64,000 bases of DNA from Seminavis robusta (Eukaryota; Bacillariophyta; Bacillariophyceae; Naviculales; Naviculaceae): the NCBI GenBank assembly GCA_903772945.1, contig CAICTM010000401.1, positions 1 to 64,000 on the forward strand, written 5' to 3'. The notes below the pieces were generated by a model. That model saw only the letters and a list, made by a program, of their open reading frames with translations. It ran no database searches and had not been told where the DNA came from. Positions within the stretch are counted from its first letter, which is position 1. Each line of letters opens with the position of its first letter. A program made the translations under genes and the position numbers. This document shows, piece by piece, positions 46,379-57,537 of the stretch.

Positions 46379-46763
46379 CGTCCTTTGTCCTCTTTGGAAA
46401 ACTGTGCATGGCTTCTGTGAATCTGGTGGATCTTTCAGCGCGAATGTTGAATGGATATCATACGATTCGATTCGATTCGAATTCGGATCTGATTCGATTC
46501 GAATCGATTCAATTCGAATCAATCCGATTTTCATTGGAATCGAATCAATCGAATGATGAATCGAGTCGATTTAGAAGAAGTTTCTGGACACTCATGACTG
46601 CCAATCGTTTGCAAACACTGACGTTCATCGCATCGCATCGCATCGCATCCCGTGATGGATCTGTTCCATGGAAGACGCCATTCGAGGAGCTGATGGTGCC
46701 TGCTGTTATGCATGGTGGCAGGCCCTTCAAAGTCTGGGCTCCGAAGTATTGGTATAGACCACA
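46379..46763. promoter_or_regulatory. Divergent region with GATTCGAATC and CATCG repeats, BTB (-) / GNAT (+)
   Basis: 46464-46569 is an array of gattcga / tcgaatc / aatcgat motifs, each nearly palindromic, that together form a large potential cruciform. 46626-46650 holds five catcg pentamers. Both lie between the two start codons. Promoter function is inferred from position. Confidence 0.55.
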
Positions 46764-47682
46764 ATGGAACTTGGAAAGCAAAGAGGCCGTCCAGTGGTGG
46801 CTGTCTTCATACTCCTACTGCACTCCATCACAGGTGGGGTCTCCTCTCTCTTGACCCAATATCATGTCCATCCCTTGAAATGTTCCTCGCTGATGGACAG
46901 CAGCATCCATATTTGCAGCAACAGGGTGAGAAGAGACAACAGTTGCATCAGAAAGGGGCGGAAAAGAATATGTCTTGAAACTGCAGTTTCAGGGCAGGAT
47001 GGCCAAACTGCAACTGACTCGAATTTCCGGGCTCTCAAGATGGCAGATATTGAACCGGTGGCGGATCTGCTGGTTGGTACGTGCATGCATGGGCAGTATT
47101 TGTTGGATTATATGTTTGATACTCGTGGTCTCATTTTGTTTCTCTTGTGGTCTCTCTTTGACAGACTGTTTTGAGACGGAACTGAAATGGTTCGAGTTTC
47201 CAGAACGAGAGGCCAGACGGAAAAAGTACAGGGATATGCTGCAGAGTTCCCTCCTCAGACGCATCCAAAAGGCATCCTCCTCCGAGGACGAAACCACGCA
47301 AAGTCTCTCCTTCATGTTGTTGGTGGAGTCGGCAAAGGAACCCGGCAATAAGATGTTGGGGTTTGTGCAAGTGGGAATGCTACCTCCACCACCGGGGTTT
47401 CAACCAACCAATGATGATAGTGACCAAGCAATAACCAAAGATGTTCCCTACATTGCCAACCTATGCGTCCTCCCTTCTAACCGGAAACATGGAATTGGAA
47501 AGAAAATGGTCGATATTTGCACACGGTGGCTGGCAAAGAAAGAGCAACAAAATGTCTTTATTGCAGTGGAATCTGACAATCTAGTTGCCAAGCGATTCTA
47601 TCAAGGAATCAACTTTGCATGGATTGAACCACCCGGTGTGAGTTCCCAGCGGGATTACTACTATCGTCCCATCTCGTCATGA
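46764..47682 (+). CDS. GNAT-family N-acetyltransferase with N-terminal presequence
   Basis: Exons 46764-47076 and 47165-47682 (88-bp GT-AG intron, phase 1); 276 residues. The N-terminus MELGKQRGRPVVAVFILLLHSITGG is a signal-peptide-like leader followed by a basic, Ser-rich stretch, so secretory or bipartite plastid targeting is possible; no ASAF-type cleavage motif is evident. The enzyme part starts at NFRALKMADIEPVADLLVDCF. Acetyl-CoA-binding motif A is VPYIANLCVLPSNRKHGIGKKMV, and the typical last motif is NVFIAVESDNLVAKRFYQGINF. It would transfer an acetyl group from acetyl-CoA to an amine of unknown substrate. A pre-motif insertion (PPPPGFQPTNDDSDQ) is loop-like. Homologues in algae are often plastid GNATs; here that is inference. 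Confidence 0.88.
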
Positions 47683-48162
47683 TCCAGCACCTTGTGTGCA
47701 GATGCAGTTGTGCAGTAAGGCTAATTCAAAGGTAGAGGCAACATTGTGTCGGCCCTAATGGGTAAATGTTATGGAGGATCATTGATACAACACCCAACTC
47801 CCCATCAATCCACGAAGTACACCATCGGAGGAAGCTCCGTTATGCAGCGTCCCGCATAGACCAATCTATCGAACCAGCTCAGAAAGCTAGCTAGCAAGAG
47901 CTGGAACTTAAGCTCGTTCGATGAAGAATGGGCTCTCTGTAGCACTATAGCGTAAAATGTAAAATGTAAATCGTATAAGATGTTGTCCTTACATCAGCTT
48001 GTGGCTATATAGTAGAGGTTGTTTCGCAGATCCAAGCCACGGAGCTACTATTCAACCGTGCGCAATCAGGACTTGGTCTTCGAAGTGTGTAATGAATTCC
48101 TACATGTTGGTTTCTGTGGCGCAGAAGGGCAACTATTTGTACAAATCTCTTGGATGAATGAA
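47683..48162. other. Convergent 3' region, no gene seen
   Basis: This is the space between the stops of the GNAT gene and the PhoD-like gene. aaaatgtaaaatgtaaat near 47953-47970 is a short A/T-rich repeat that may serve as a polyadenylation region. No coding potential is seen. Confidence 0.35.
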
Positions 48163-49667
48163 TCAAGGAAAGACTTCATCCAAGCCTTCACTTCCATGAC
48201 TGCGACGACGAACGTTGCCCCTGGCGTTCAATGTCATGGTCAGCTTCGCTTGTCCATCTCGATCGCAGACCCGGATACGCAAGGCCCGGGTAGACACTGC
48301 TACGGACACAAAACCTTCACCCCGACGTTGAGAATTGTCTCCAGACACAACGCCATGAGACCATGTGCCAACATGTTGAATGTTCCAACCAGTCTGTAGA
48401 TTGGTGTGTGGAACTGTTACCTCGGGAATTCCCCAGAGGCTGTTCCGACCATCATCGATACCTCCTCCTATATCACGATGTGTACGTGTCAGAGTACAGG
48501 TTACAATGCATGCCAAGCAGACAAACAAAAGAATGGAAACGCACCAGTATGAATGTCCCCGCTAATCATGACAATGTTCCGCAAGTTGTTGGTCTCAATG
48601 AACTGTCGAATCCTTGCCGCTTCCGTTCTGTAGGCAGTCCAGTTGTCTTGAGTAGTCATGATACGGGCATATTGGTTAGCCCCGGTACTGCTGACGATGA
48701 TCTTCCATGTCGCTGAGGAACTCCGAAGTCCATTCAGCAGCCAGGTGATCTGATCGTCGGCAATACTGTTTCCTCCATCGAGCATGCTTTTCCCTGCAAT
48801 ATCAGGCCATGCTCCAGGATCTCGACGACTTCGGGTGTCCACAACGAACAGTTCCGCAGGACCAGCTCGGAAGCTATACCAAAGCCCATTCTGAGGATTG
48901 GCATAGGGATACCCAGGAAAGTACTCGCGAAAGGCCTTGGTGGCTCCTTCCTTGTTGACACAGAACCGGTCGCTATCATTGTCACAGTAGTCATGATCGT
49001 CCCAAATGTGGTAGAGTGCCATCTTGGTCATAATGTGGGCGGTAAACTGTGCCCCTGCTTGATAGCGAGTGTCTCGAACTCTCCTATGCATTTCTCTGCT
49101 GGCCTGTATGCTCATTGGGTCAGTATGATCAAAGTCTCCAATCTGGAGAGCAAAGAGAGGATCATAATTTCCAATGTGTCCACCTGCTACATAAGCTCTG
49201 GCTGGAGAGTCATGCTCCCCGTTGTTGCTGCAATCACTGAAAACACTAAACTCAAACGACGTGCTGTAAGATGGAAAGGTTTTGAACATTTGCTCATAGA
49301 CATCGGGTACATTTTGAATGGCGCCGTCGACGCGAATGCGATAGCAATATCGTGTGTCTGGGGTTAGGTTGTTCAACTGAATGCTGCCCGTGAGATCGTC
49401 ATTGTTTCTTGTGGTGACTGTTTGTCCTGACACCTGCAAGCTGGGGCTGTTGGTATTGAATTGGCGGTTGTTGTTGCAAACATGATAAACAACTTGGACG
49501 CGAGAGGCAGATTGTGTCCGAAATCCAATCACTGCGCTAGTCCGGGTTACGCCACCCACGGCGCCCAACACAACGCCATTGGGAAGGGCTGGTTGAGCTG
49601 ACACCAAGATCATTTGCATGACGGCAACCAGGGTTGCCATCAACACACACTTTCGGACCATCGTCAT
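48163..49667 (-). CDS. Secreted PhoD-like metallophosphatase
   Basis: Exons 49667-48545 and 48467-48163 (77-bp GT-AG intron, phase 1); 475 residues. The signal peptide MTMVRKCVLMATLVAVMQMI...VSAQ indicates secretion. A fibronectin-like N-terminal domain (LTPDTRYCYRIRVDG) precedes the catalytic core. Core metal-binding motifs: QIGDFDHTD, IWDDHDYCDND and, restored exactly across the intron, SGDIHTGGGIDDGRN. This is the pattern of PhoD-type alkaline phosphatases and phosphodiesterases, which use Ca/Fe and release phosphate from organic phosphorus outside the cell. In diatoms PhoD enzymes are commonly induced by phosphate starvation. The C-terminal ~100 residues form a small beta-rich domain (FVSVAVSTRALRIRVCDRDG). 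Without splicing the frame would stop 12 codons after the metal motif, which supports the intron. Confidence 0.92.
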
Positions 49668-50460
49668 AACTTATTTTCTTCTTGAACCTCTTGCTGGCCG
49701 AAAATGTGGCCTGCCTCGATCTTTAATAACTTTTGGCTGCCATCAAATACTCGGAGTAGTCTCCTCATTCTTTTTCATTGATGCAATCCACATCAGAGTT
49801 TCGTCATCCTGATATTTCTTGATAGCTCTTGAGAACGGGCATTTTGTGGCCGCAGCTAGCCGTTCAAATGCGGCGGTGAAAAGACAAGATCCACTTGCCG
49901 CCAAAACCGAGACCCGAGAACACGTGCTGTGAAAGTGATTAAGATGATTTAGTAATCCCGGTTGAAGTGCCTATTTAATAGAAGCAAAGGCTTTTGGCAG
50001 AGAAAGCTACGCAGCTGATTTGCTTTTTTTAAATAACATAAATCACATTTGTCTTTACTGGGGGGTGCCTCAAACCAACTGAGTGTAACTGAGGATGTCT
50101 TACTCCACCTTCCTACCTTGACGCTTTGACCATCACCACCTTCAACCACGCTATACCGACCTCTACCGCTCGTTCTACCACCTTCTTTTTACCGCCTCCC
50201 ACCGCGCTGTACCGACCTTAACCGCTTTCAACCGTCTGTTTTGGCCACTTGAAGTGATAATTCGCCCACCTTCCCAGACAGGGAATGAAGAGATTCTACA
50301 GAACGGAGAGTATGAGTTAACAGGGAGCCGACCATAAGGGAGACTGACGGACAGGAATCCGGGAGAGCCACTCATCCAAGGATGAGGTGGTGGACCGAAG
50401 TGTCGGGTGCACATGTGGTGTGCCTATGTGGTGTTGATGACTAGCTAGAAGGACTACTAA
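49668..50460. other. Intergenic, pyrimidine/A-C-rich repeats
   Basis: No gene seen. Between about 50100 and 50240 related units of the type taccgacct(c/t)(t/a)accgct(c/t) and caccttctaccg recur several times in imperfect tandem. gcagccgcccgac (50507) pairs with gtcgggcggct in the flanking DNA (tcgggcggctac at 50461), so a short inverted repeat spans the start of the next element. Confidence 0.35.
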
Positions 50461-53400
50461 TCGGGCGGCTACAAATCAGGTTCACTTTTTCTGAACCAGA
50501 GTTGCAGCCGCCCGACACCAATTTTCCTTTTTGACTGGGGGTAATTTAGTGTGAGCGTCCGCAACCTGAAAAAGTATCTGCTGCCCGACAGTGACCGCCT
50601 CCCTCGCCAAACCTTACTCTGAAGAAAAGTAAGCATGGACTTAGAGTTTGATACGCCGCGGCGGGTCACACAGTGTGACTTCCTTAGGGTCCGGTGTCGG
50701 AGATGGCGGCGTTTTGCACACCGCCGAGTGGTGTGCAAGGAGATTTTTTGTCGAGCCCGATTCGTCATGAAAGGTACCGTCTATGTTTTTTTCAGTGACC
50801 GTGGTATCGAGTGTAACCGGCCGGTCACCGAGGAGCTTCTCGGTCCAACCAGGTGGGTTACTCCTTTGAAGGGGTGTTAGACGCAATGACAAATACTGTG
50901 ACGGAATCGCTAGTACCGCCTTGTCCCCCACGAAACGGCCGCTCTTCAAGCCAAAGAGCGAGCTGAGGACGAAGCCCGCTCCATGAAGGACCCGCGAACG
51001 CTCTCCCGGGATAACGGTGGAAACCGTGAACATGGGATCGCCTGACGCAAACGAGCTTTTTCGAGTGGAAGCACCAAGGGACGTGGAGGTCGATCTCCTT
51101 CGAAGGCGAAGAAGCCCCGGCCTCGCCGGGACCTTCTCGAGCGTACCGGCGGATCTTTCAGCACCCCCATCCCGGGTCATCAGAAGATCGCTGCCCGCAA
51201 GAAAACACCCGAAGGCTCGCTGAACGAGGCAGAGAGAGCCCGAAAGATCTCGGAGCTGGCCGCCAGGAACGAGCTAAGGAGGAAGTCGCCCAAGAGAAAA
51301 GCGGCTCGCGGCAGCAAACTATAAGCAAGAACGAGCCACTGAGATGGCCGTCCAGAAGCTCCCTACGTGAACACGAGGCAGCCGGAGCACAACGAGCAAG
51401 GCCGCTGAGGCCGCCAAATACAAGCAGAAGCAGAGGTTCAGCGAGCGTTGAACAAGCAGTCCCCAAACTTTACCCGTCCCGCCGTACCCCGAAAGAATCG
51501 AACCGTAGATCCGGGTAGTAAGGAAAGGAAACGAGCTGTCCGGATAGCCTACCGTTTCACGCCATGCCAAAAATATAACCGTCAACTTGTGTTACAAGTC
51601 GTCAAACAGTTGACGTACTTCCCAAGTAAGGCGGGGGTAGCGAGACAATGAGCCCGTATGATAATGATGGGAAAGTCCTGGACTATAAAAAGCACCTGAG
51701 CCTGCAGTTCGGAGACTACTGCCAGGTGCATGAAGAAGACTCGCCCGTAACAGCATGGTAGGACGCACAAAGGCGGCCATCTGTATGGGACGAGCGGAAA
51801 TAAGCAAGGAGGCTACAAATTTATGAGCTTCCGCTCCGGCAAGAAAATACTCGGCATTCATGGGACAAGATCCCAATGCCCGACACAGTGATAGCTAGGT
51901 CAATCTATTAGGAAAAGATCAGCCTAAACTATCTTTTTACTGACCGAAAAAATAGACCCATGGGTGATGTCGAGATCACAGAGTGAAAGGGAAGAAAGCA
52001 AGTACGCACCCCCACTACCAATGATCCAAACCGATGAGGACCTGGAGCGGTTGCTGAAACCATTGACGAAATGGATGACCCGACGATCCCCAGGATAACG
52101 TCAACGACGACGAAGAATCGATAGTAACGAACCGAATGAAATCTTTGAACCGAAAATCGAAACGGACCGGTTACCCAACCTATGTTGAACGGTAGAGGAA
52201 CCGAAACCTACTACGGACCAACAGCCCCTGGAACGATCCCAGGAGTGGGTGTTGAAACCCAAGCGGCCACTGAGCAGACGCCAGGAGTTCGCAGGTCTAG
52301 TAGAGTGAGGACACAAGCAAAGAATCGTATATTCCCAGCTTTGATTGGAAAGAAGTATGAGACGCAAACGTCCATACAATGACCGTGTCTTGCACCCAGA
52401 TGCACACATGTTCTACCACACAGGTAGAAGAAGAACCGTATGTGGAGCGCCATCATGACACAGTTGTCATTGAAGGCTGGACTCAAGGAGTGGAAGGACA
52501 AGCGCACGATGCAGCCTTGCCGAGATGAAACAGTTACATCTCAGGAATACCTTCCGTCCGAAGAAAATGGAAGAACTCAGGATATGGAACGCAAGAGTAT
52601 CCTAGAGTCACACCTGTTCCTAAAGTTGAAAAGGAAGGGGAAGATCAAAGGCCGAGCGGTTGCAGAGGCAACAAACAGCGTGACTCATCTCCAAGGAAGA
52701 CGCAAGCTCGCAACAGTGTCGACAGAAGCAGTGCTACTCTCCTGCAAATCGACGCTGAAGAGGAAAGGGATGTGCAGTAATTGACATCCCGAACGCCTTC
52801 ATCCAGACACGATTCGAGGATGAAAAAGATATGGTAATTATTGAGTAAGAGGAGTATTAGTAGACATGCTGTGTGAAATAGCCCCAGATGTCTACAACCG
52901 TTCGTGACAACGGATAAGAAAGGCAACAAGCAGTTGCTACTGAATGCTTGAATGCCATCTACGGCACATGGTAGCTAGCCTACTATACTACCGTAAGTTC
53001 GGAAGACGATGGTCCGGAACGGATTAAGATTAATCCTTACGACCCATGTGTAGCCAACAGAATGGTGAACGGCAAGACAACAAACAGTCTGCTGGCATGT
53101 AAACGACTGTAAGCTTAGCCACAAGGACTCGAAGGTTAACGACCAGCTGATCCAGTGCTTCGTGATGAATAGAAAGCATATTGAGGACGGCATTGGAGAG
53201 ATGACGGTGAGCGGGAAAGGCCCACACGTATCTTGGCATGACCATAGATTCACGACGAAGGGTCAATGCAACGTATCAATGTACAAGTACGTTGTGAAAC
53301 CTCTGGAAGCCTTCGAGAAGGCATCGCAGAGGAAGGGGGCACAAACTAGAAGTAGTGCAGCCCGAAAGACCTATTCATAGTAGACGAATCCTGCAAAAAG

Positions 53401-54270
53401 CTCCCAACGAGCAAGCAGACACCTTTCACAGCCTGTGGCTAAGGTGTTTTCCTACGAAGAGAGCCCGACCAGACACAGGTACGGCATATCGTTCCTTAGA
53501 CTAGAGTCAAGGAACCAGATAGGCAGATGGAATAAACAGTCCACCTCATGCAGTAAATTAGACGTACTAGAAAACTACCATAGTTCTCAAAGCCGACGGA
53601 AGGTGCATATTGAAATGGTATGTTGATGGTTTCTTTCGCAGTCCATCCAAACATGAGGGGTCATACCGGAGGTGGTTTGACATGGGCACCGGTTACCATA
53701 TCGACTTCGACGAAACAGAAGTTGAACACGAGAAGCTCGACTGAGAGTGAACTCGTAGCAGTTGATGACTTGATGCCATCGATCCTTTGGACGAGGCAGT
53801 TCCTTCGGAGCAAGGCTATGTAGTTAAAAACTATAGTCTATCAGGACAACAAGAGTGCCATCTTCTAGAGAAAACGGCAAAGCTTCTAGTAGTAAACGAC
53901 GAAGCACATCAACATTAGTACTTCTTTGTGAGCGAAAGATGCAAAGAAGGAGATACAGTGTGGACTGGTGTCCAACTGATGATATGGCTGCGGACTTCTG
54001 GACGAAGCCGAACCAGGTCGACTGTTCAAACAGAAGTGGACAAGTTGATGGGTGTTGTGGAACCTCAGAGCCAGGGCACTCAGAGGAGGGTCACGGTCGG
54101 ACAAGAGGTCCGTTCAAAGAAGGAGCGCTAAGCGGAGTAAGTAATTAAGCATGGTCGACGACTAGGAAAAGCTCGACGACCACAGGGTGTGTTGGGGATT
54201 CGCGATTAGGGATTAACCTGTCCTCTGTACTAGAATTTGATGCCAGTAGCAAAAGCTGGTACCCACACTT
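50461..54270 (+). mobile_element. Decayed Ty1/copia-type LTR retrotransposon
   Basis: Coding pieces appear in Ty1/copia order. A charged, coil-like gag-type segment (51200-51460) comes first. The region after the integrase core follows: LQFGDYCQVHEEDSP near 51700 and NKQGGYKFMSFRSGKK near 51805. Then GVRRSSRVRTQAKNR near 52285. Reverse transcriptase has KRKGKIKGRAVA and, near 52777, VIDIPNAFIQT with the first catalytic Asp, then YDPCVANRMVNGK. RNase H is SFAVHPNMRGHTGGGLTWAP (53631), TKQKLNTRSSTESEL (53713), QDNKSA (53838). More than a dozen frameshifts and stops are needed, so the element is dead. A 3' LTR-like end may begin near 54190 (tgttggggattcgcg); a matching 5' LTR was not found by eye. 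Confidence 0.85.
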
Positions 54271-54272
54271 TT

Positions 54273-55528
54273 TCAGTAGTATCTCAATAGCAAGTAAACT
54301 AGAGAGAGCTTAGAGCAACTAGCAAGATCTGGATCGGTCCGGATTGATTCAAGCTTGGGAGGGACGCCACCTTGGATCTCATCATTGTGCCGGGTCGTCC
54401 AACCACCTAGGGCCTTACCAGCGGCATTGGTGAGAGTTTTCGTCCCCACAACATAATCAAACAGAGAATGGACAGATCTGGATTGCCAGCCGGTTCTGAA
54501 AACTTGGGCAAGGCCGCTGACGGATGTTGTTTCAGCGAGCTTCTGGTTGGAGGCTTTCCGTGCATGATAGCTTGTATAGTTCTTTTCTTCTATGAGCTCT
54601 TTCAGAGAGATAAACCCCTTCTTCATGCTGTCAAAGCACTGTTCCCAGAATGCTGAAACGTGAGCTTTGTTCTTCTTCTGTTTGTCGACGACATAGGCTT
54701 CTTTGCAGAACTTGGGAAACAGAGAGTTGTGGAAACCACAGATCAGGAGACAGTAGATGGGAGCAAAATAGGGATCTCCTTGGATTGACGTCTTATGGGG
54801 GTAGAGATTGAGCTCTTGGAGGGGTCCTCCTTTATCTCTCTGGATTGCCGTGCATAGGAGTTGATATTCTTGAAATTGTCGAGGGTGTCGATAGTGCTGA
54901 TGTCATCTGGTCTTAATGTTGATGTCTCTCGTCCTCTTCCAAGGAGATGGTACAAGAAAACATTGAGTCCATGGAATTCAGCTGATTGGGCAGTTGCAAG
55001 CCAGAAGCATGCATTCCCCATGGCTTTCCTGTCGTCATCTGAGGAAGCAATTCTTGGTCTGACGGAGCGATCACCTGTTCGCTTGTCGCTATCATTGTAG
55101 AGTGATGCGTGGGTGTTGCGGAGGCTTCTCCAACTGGTTGTAAACACAGCGAGTGGGGGTTTACCGCGGAACTTTTTCTCAAAGAAGGATTTGATGGCGC
55201 TTGCATAACCAGTGGCCGCTTCGTAGGAGATAAGAGGCTTGGATTTGTCAAAGTACTTGTGGGCATGACATGTGATATAGTGGAAAAACTTGCCAAACAA
55301 GTCGTCCCACCACTTCTGATAAGCTCCGATATCCCCAAGACCATGGTAGGGGATGTCGTCTGCTGTGATCACAGGCGCATCTTTGTCTTCGCAGTAGAGT
55401 CTCAGAAAGTCATCAAAGTGTCTCTTGGCGGCGGAGGTTTTGTTACTGAGGCTTTTGGTGTCTCTGATGTCTTCCAATTCCGTGATGACTGTGAGGGTCA
55501 GGTCTTTGGGATCTTCTTCATCCATCAT
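54273..55528 (-). mobile_element. Crypton-like tyrosine recombinase element (broken)
   Basis: Two minus-strand frames, 55528-54743 (261 codons) and one read through to 54273, together give a ~400-residue protein with one frame break near 54750-54790. The first part has an N-terminal helical domain (SAAKRHFDDFLRLYCEDKDAP) and the segment ISYEAATGYASAIKSFFEKKF. The catalytic half has TAQSAEFHGLNVFLYHLLGRGRE (box I Arg), TSYHARKASNQKLAE (box II H-x-x-R type) and LFDYVVGTKTLTNAAGKALGGWTT. This is the Crypton/phage-integrase type recombinase known from oomycetes and diatoms. It may move DNA by site-specific recombination, leaving no inverted repeats. The element sits directly against the copia remnant. 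Confidence 0.65.
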
Positions 55529-55797
55529 GGTTGCGACTTCAAGGGAGTAGGAGGCGAGTCCTTGGTTGTGCGGCCGAGAGGGATGGGACGTTTTCTTTGT
55601 TGTGGTGTCGGAATGAAAAATTTGCTTGGAATGAAAAACATCGGCGTAATTCGGTCAGTGACTCACTAGTTAAGAGCTAGTTAAGAGGCGTAATTCGCTT
55701 GGAAATGTCAGTGAATCACTAGTTAAGAGGATTTTGTCGTTTAGGAAACCTCGAAGAGTGAGTCGCCCGGCTCAAATACGGAGTAGGAAGTCATTCG
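55529..55797. other. Crypton 5' flank with short direct repeats
   Basis: gtgactcactagttaagag and gtgaatcactagttaagag near 55657 and 55710 are direct repeats about 50 bp apart, with gcgtaattcg between. The frame upstream of the recombinase start is open on the minus strand to about 55620, so its true start could lie further out. Confidence 0.4.
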
Positions 55798-56090
55798 TAT
55801 GTCCGCACAAGTGCTTGATGAAAATCTTGGGTCATGACTGAGTTAGCTTTTGGAAAAAGCCTGATGACGTGGCATCTTGGTTTGACTCAAGAGAGAATCA
55901 ACAGCGTCAAGACATGACCAAGATTTTGCTTTCAGCCCCTTGACTTGGAGTCAGTCTTGCCTGACTTGAGTTCTCTCTTGAGTCAAAGCCCGAAATGAAA
56001 AGGCCTTGGAAGTTGAGTACCGGTCAGGCCCTTCCTACTCAAGTCATGACTCATGATTTTTCCATCAAGACAACCCTTGTGCGGACATTA
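55798..56090. repeat. ~290-bp foldback element
   Basis: Outer arms tatgtccgcacaa (55798) and ttgtgcggacatta (56077) are inverted. The arms continue with cttgatgNaaaat...gtcatgact inverted near 55813-55842 and 56037-56070. The inner perfect 17-bp palindrome pairs tttgactcaagagagaa (55881-55897) with ttctctcttgagtcaaa (55971-55987). The direct repeat ttagg(a/g)aacct(c)(g/c)aagagtgag flanks it at 55741 and 56116. It has no coding capacity and looks like a non-autonomous transposon. Confidence 0.7.
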
Positions 56091-56255
56091 TTAGATTTAG
56101 GAATGATTTCATCACTTAGGGAACCTCCAAGAGTGAGGTTTCGAAGGCGTCCTGGGCGTTTTCTCAGTTTCCAGTTCCTCCTTCTGCGTTCCTTTTTAAA
56201 ATGCTTCCATTCTTAAAAAATTCGGTTGTGGCATCATTTAGATTTAACTATTAAG

Positions 56256-57252
56256 TCAGCGGGAGCTGCGATACCTCGGCAGAAAGACAGATAGAAGAAG
56301 GAGGAGCATGTTCGAGATTGCACCATCTTTCAGCAGCCCTGGCGACAACACCCGACTCGTCGTGTGTTCCGCCCGGTATCATTCATTCCTCATTGCACCT
56401 TCTTTATTAAGCTAGCCCTGGCGACAACACCGCCTACGTCGTGTGTTGCGCCCGGTATCATTCATTCCCTCATTGCAACCTTCTTTATTAAGCTAGCCCT
56501 GGCGACAACACCGCTACGTCGTGTGTTGCCGCCCGCTACTTATAATTTACCAGCTGCCATTCCCTTATTGTAACTCTAACTTTACAGCTCCTGCTGGCTT
56601 ATTGTGCTGTTGTGCTATTTGCACTAACCTTAAATATTAATGATTTATTCCTACCCTAACTTGATTGAACCATCAATGTTCAGTTTTGTTGGCTTATGAC
56701 TATCTCTATCCTTATACTTTGGCTTCACCGGAATAGGAAATAGGAAATAGGAAATAGGAAATAGGAAATTGGAAATAGCATTTAATCAGCGGAGCTGCGA
56801 TACTTCGGCAGAAAGACAGATAGAGAAGGAGGATCATGTTCAGATTGCACCCATCTTTAAAGCCAGCCCTGGCGACAAACCCCGACTACGTCGTGTGTTG
56901 CGCCGGTATCATTCATTCCCTCATTGCAACCTTCTTTATTAGCTAGCCCTGGCGACAAACCCAACTCGTCGTGTGTTCCCCCGCTACTCTATAATTTACC
57001 AGCTGCATTCCCTTATTGTAACTCTAACCTTTACAACTCCTGCTGGCTTATTGTGCTGTTTGTGCTGATTGCACTAACCTTAAATATTAATGATTTATTC
57101 CTACCCTAACTTGTATTGAACCATCAATGTTCAGTTTTGTTGGCTTATGACTATCTCTATCCTTATACTTTGGCTTCACCGGAATAGGAAATAGGAAATA
57201 GGAAATAGGAAATAGGAAATAGGAAATAGGAAATAGGAAATAGGAAATAGCA
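56256..57252. repeat. Tandem duplication of ~530 bp with nested repeats
   Basis: Copy A is 56256-56785 and copy B 56786-57252; both run from tcagcggNagctgcgatac to an (ataggaa)n array (56731-56779 and 57181-57250). Inside copy A an ~80-bp unit (ccctggcgacaacaccg...cgtcgtgtgttgc...cattcattccctcattgc) occurs three times, and in copy B twice, so B is shorter. No protein is encoded. Confidence 0.85.
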
Positions 57253-57330
57253 TTAAAGGGGTTGAGAACTCAGGCAGTTTACCTGCCGGGGTAAAGGGGT
57301 TGAGAACTCAGGCAGTTAACCTGCCGAGGT
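57253..57330. repeat. Two 38-bp repeats each with a GGCAG/CTGCC hairpin
   Basis: taaaggggttgagaactcaggcag(t/t)(t/a)acctgccg occurs twice in tandem. In each, caggcag and ctgcc form a stem with a 4-base loop (ttta, ttaa). Confidence 0.8.
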
Positions 57331-57423
57331 TAATAGTAAGATGAGACGTGTGTCACAAGGATTTTGCATGTTCATGCCGTCATGTCGTCGGTGTCCAGAT
57401 GTCATAATAGTAAATGTAACAGA

Positions 57424-57512
57424 GCATCGACCGACAGTACCAGGTACCAGAGCCATCGACCGACAGTACCAGAGCATCGACCGACAGTACCAGAGCATCG
57501 ACCGACAGTACC
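57424..57512 (+). repeat. ~21-bp repeat, four copies, in the leader of the ABC-F gene
   Basis: catcgaccgacagtaccag occurs four times, ending 25 bp before the chosen ATG. The second copy is displaced by gtaccagagc. In frame with the downstream gene it would read RPTVPEH repeats, and an in-frame ATG at 57364 exists, but the repeat is more likely 5' UTR. Confidence 0.8.
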
Positions 57513-57537
57513 CTGCAGAGACAAAGGAGTTATCATC

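Noticed and set aside
46379-46534. Upstream in-frame ATG of the BTB gene
   Set aside because: The added 52 residues are translation of a palindromic repeat; MTDNNNK begins the charged coiled coil.
57364-57537. Upstream in-frame ATG of the ABC-F gene
   Set aside because: The extension is translated tandem repeat, and the ATG at 57538 starts a normal N-terminus. It is kept as a finding, not as the start.
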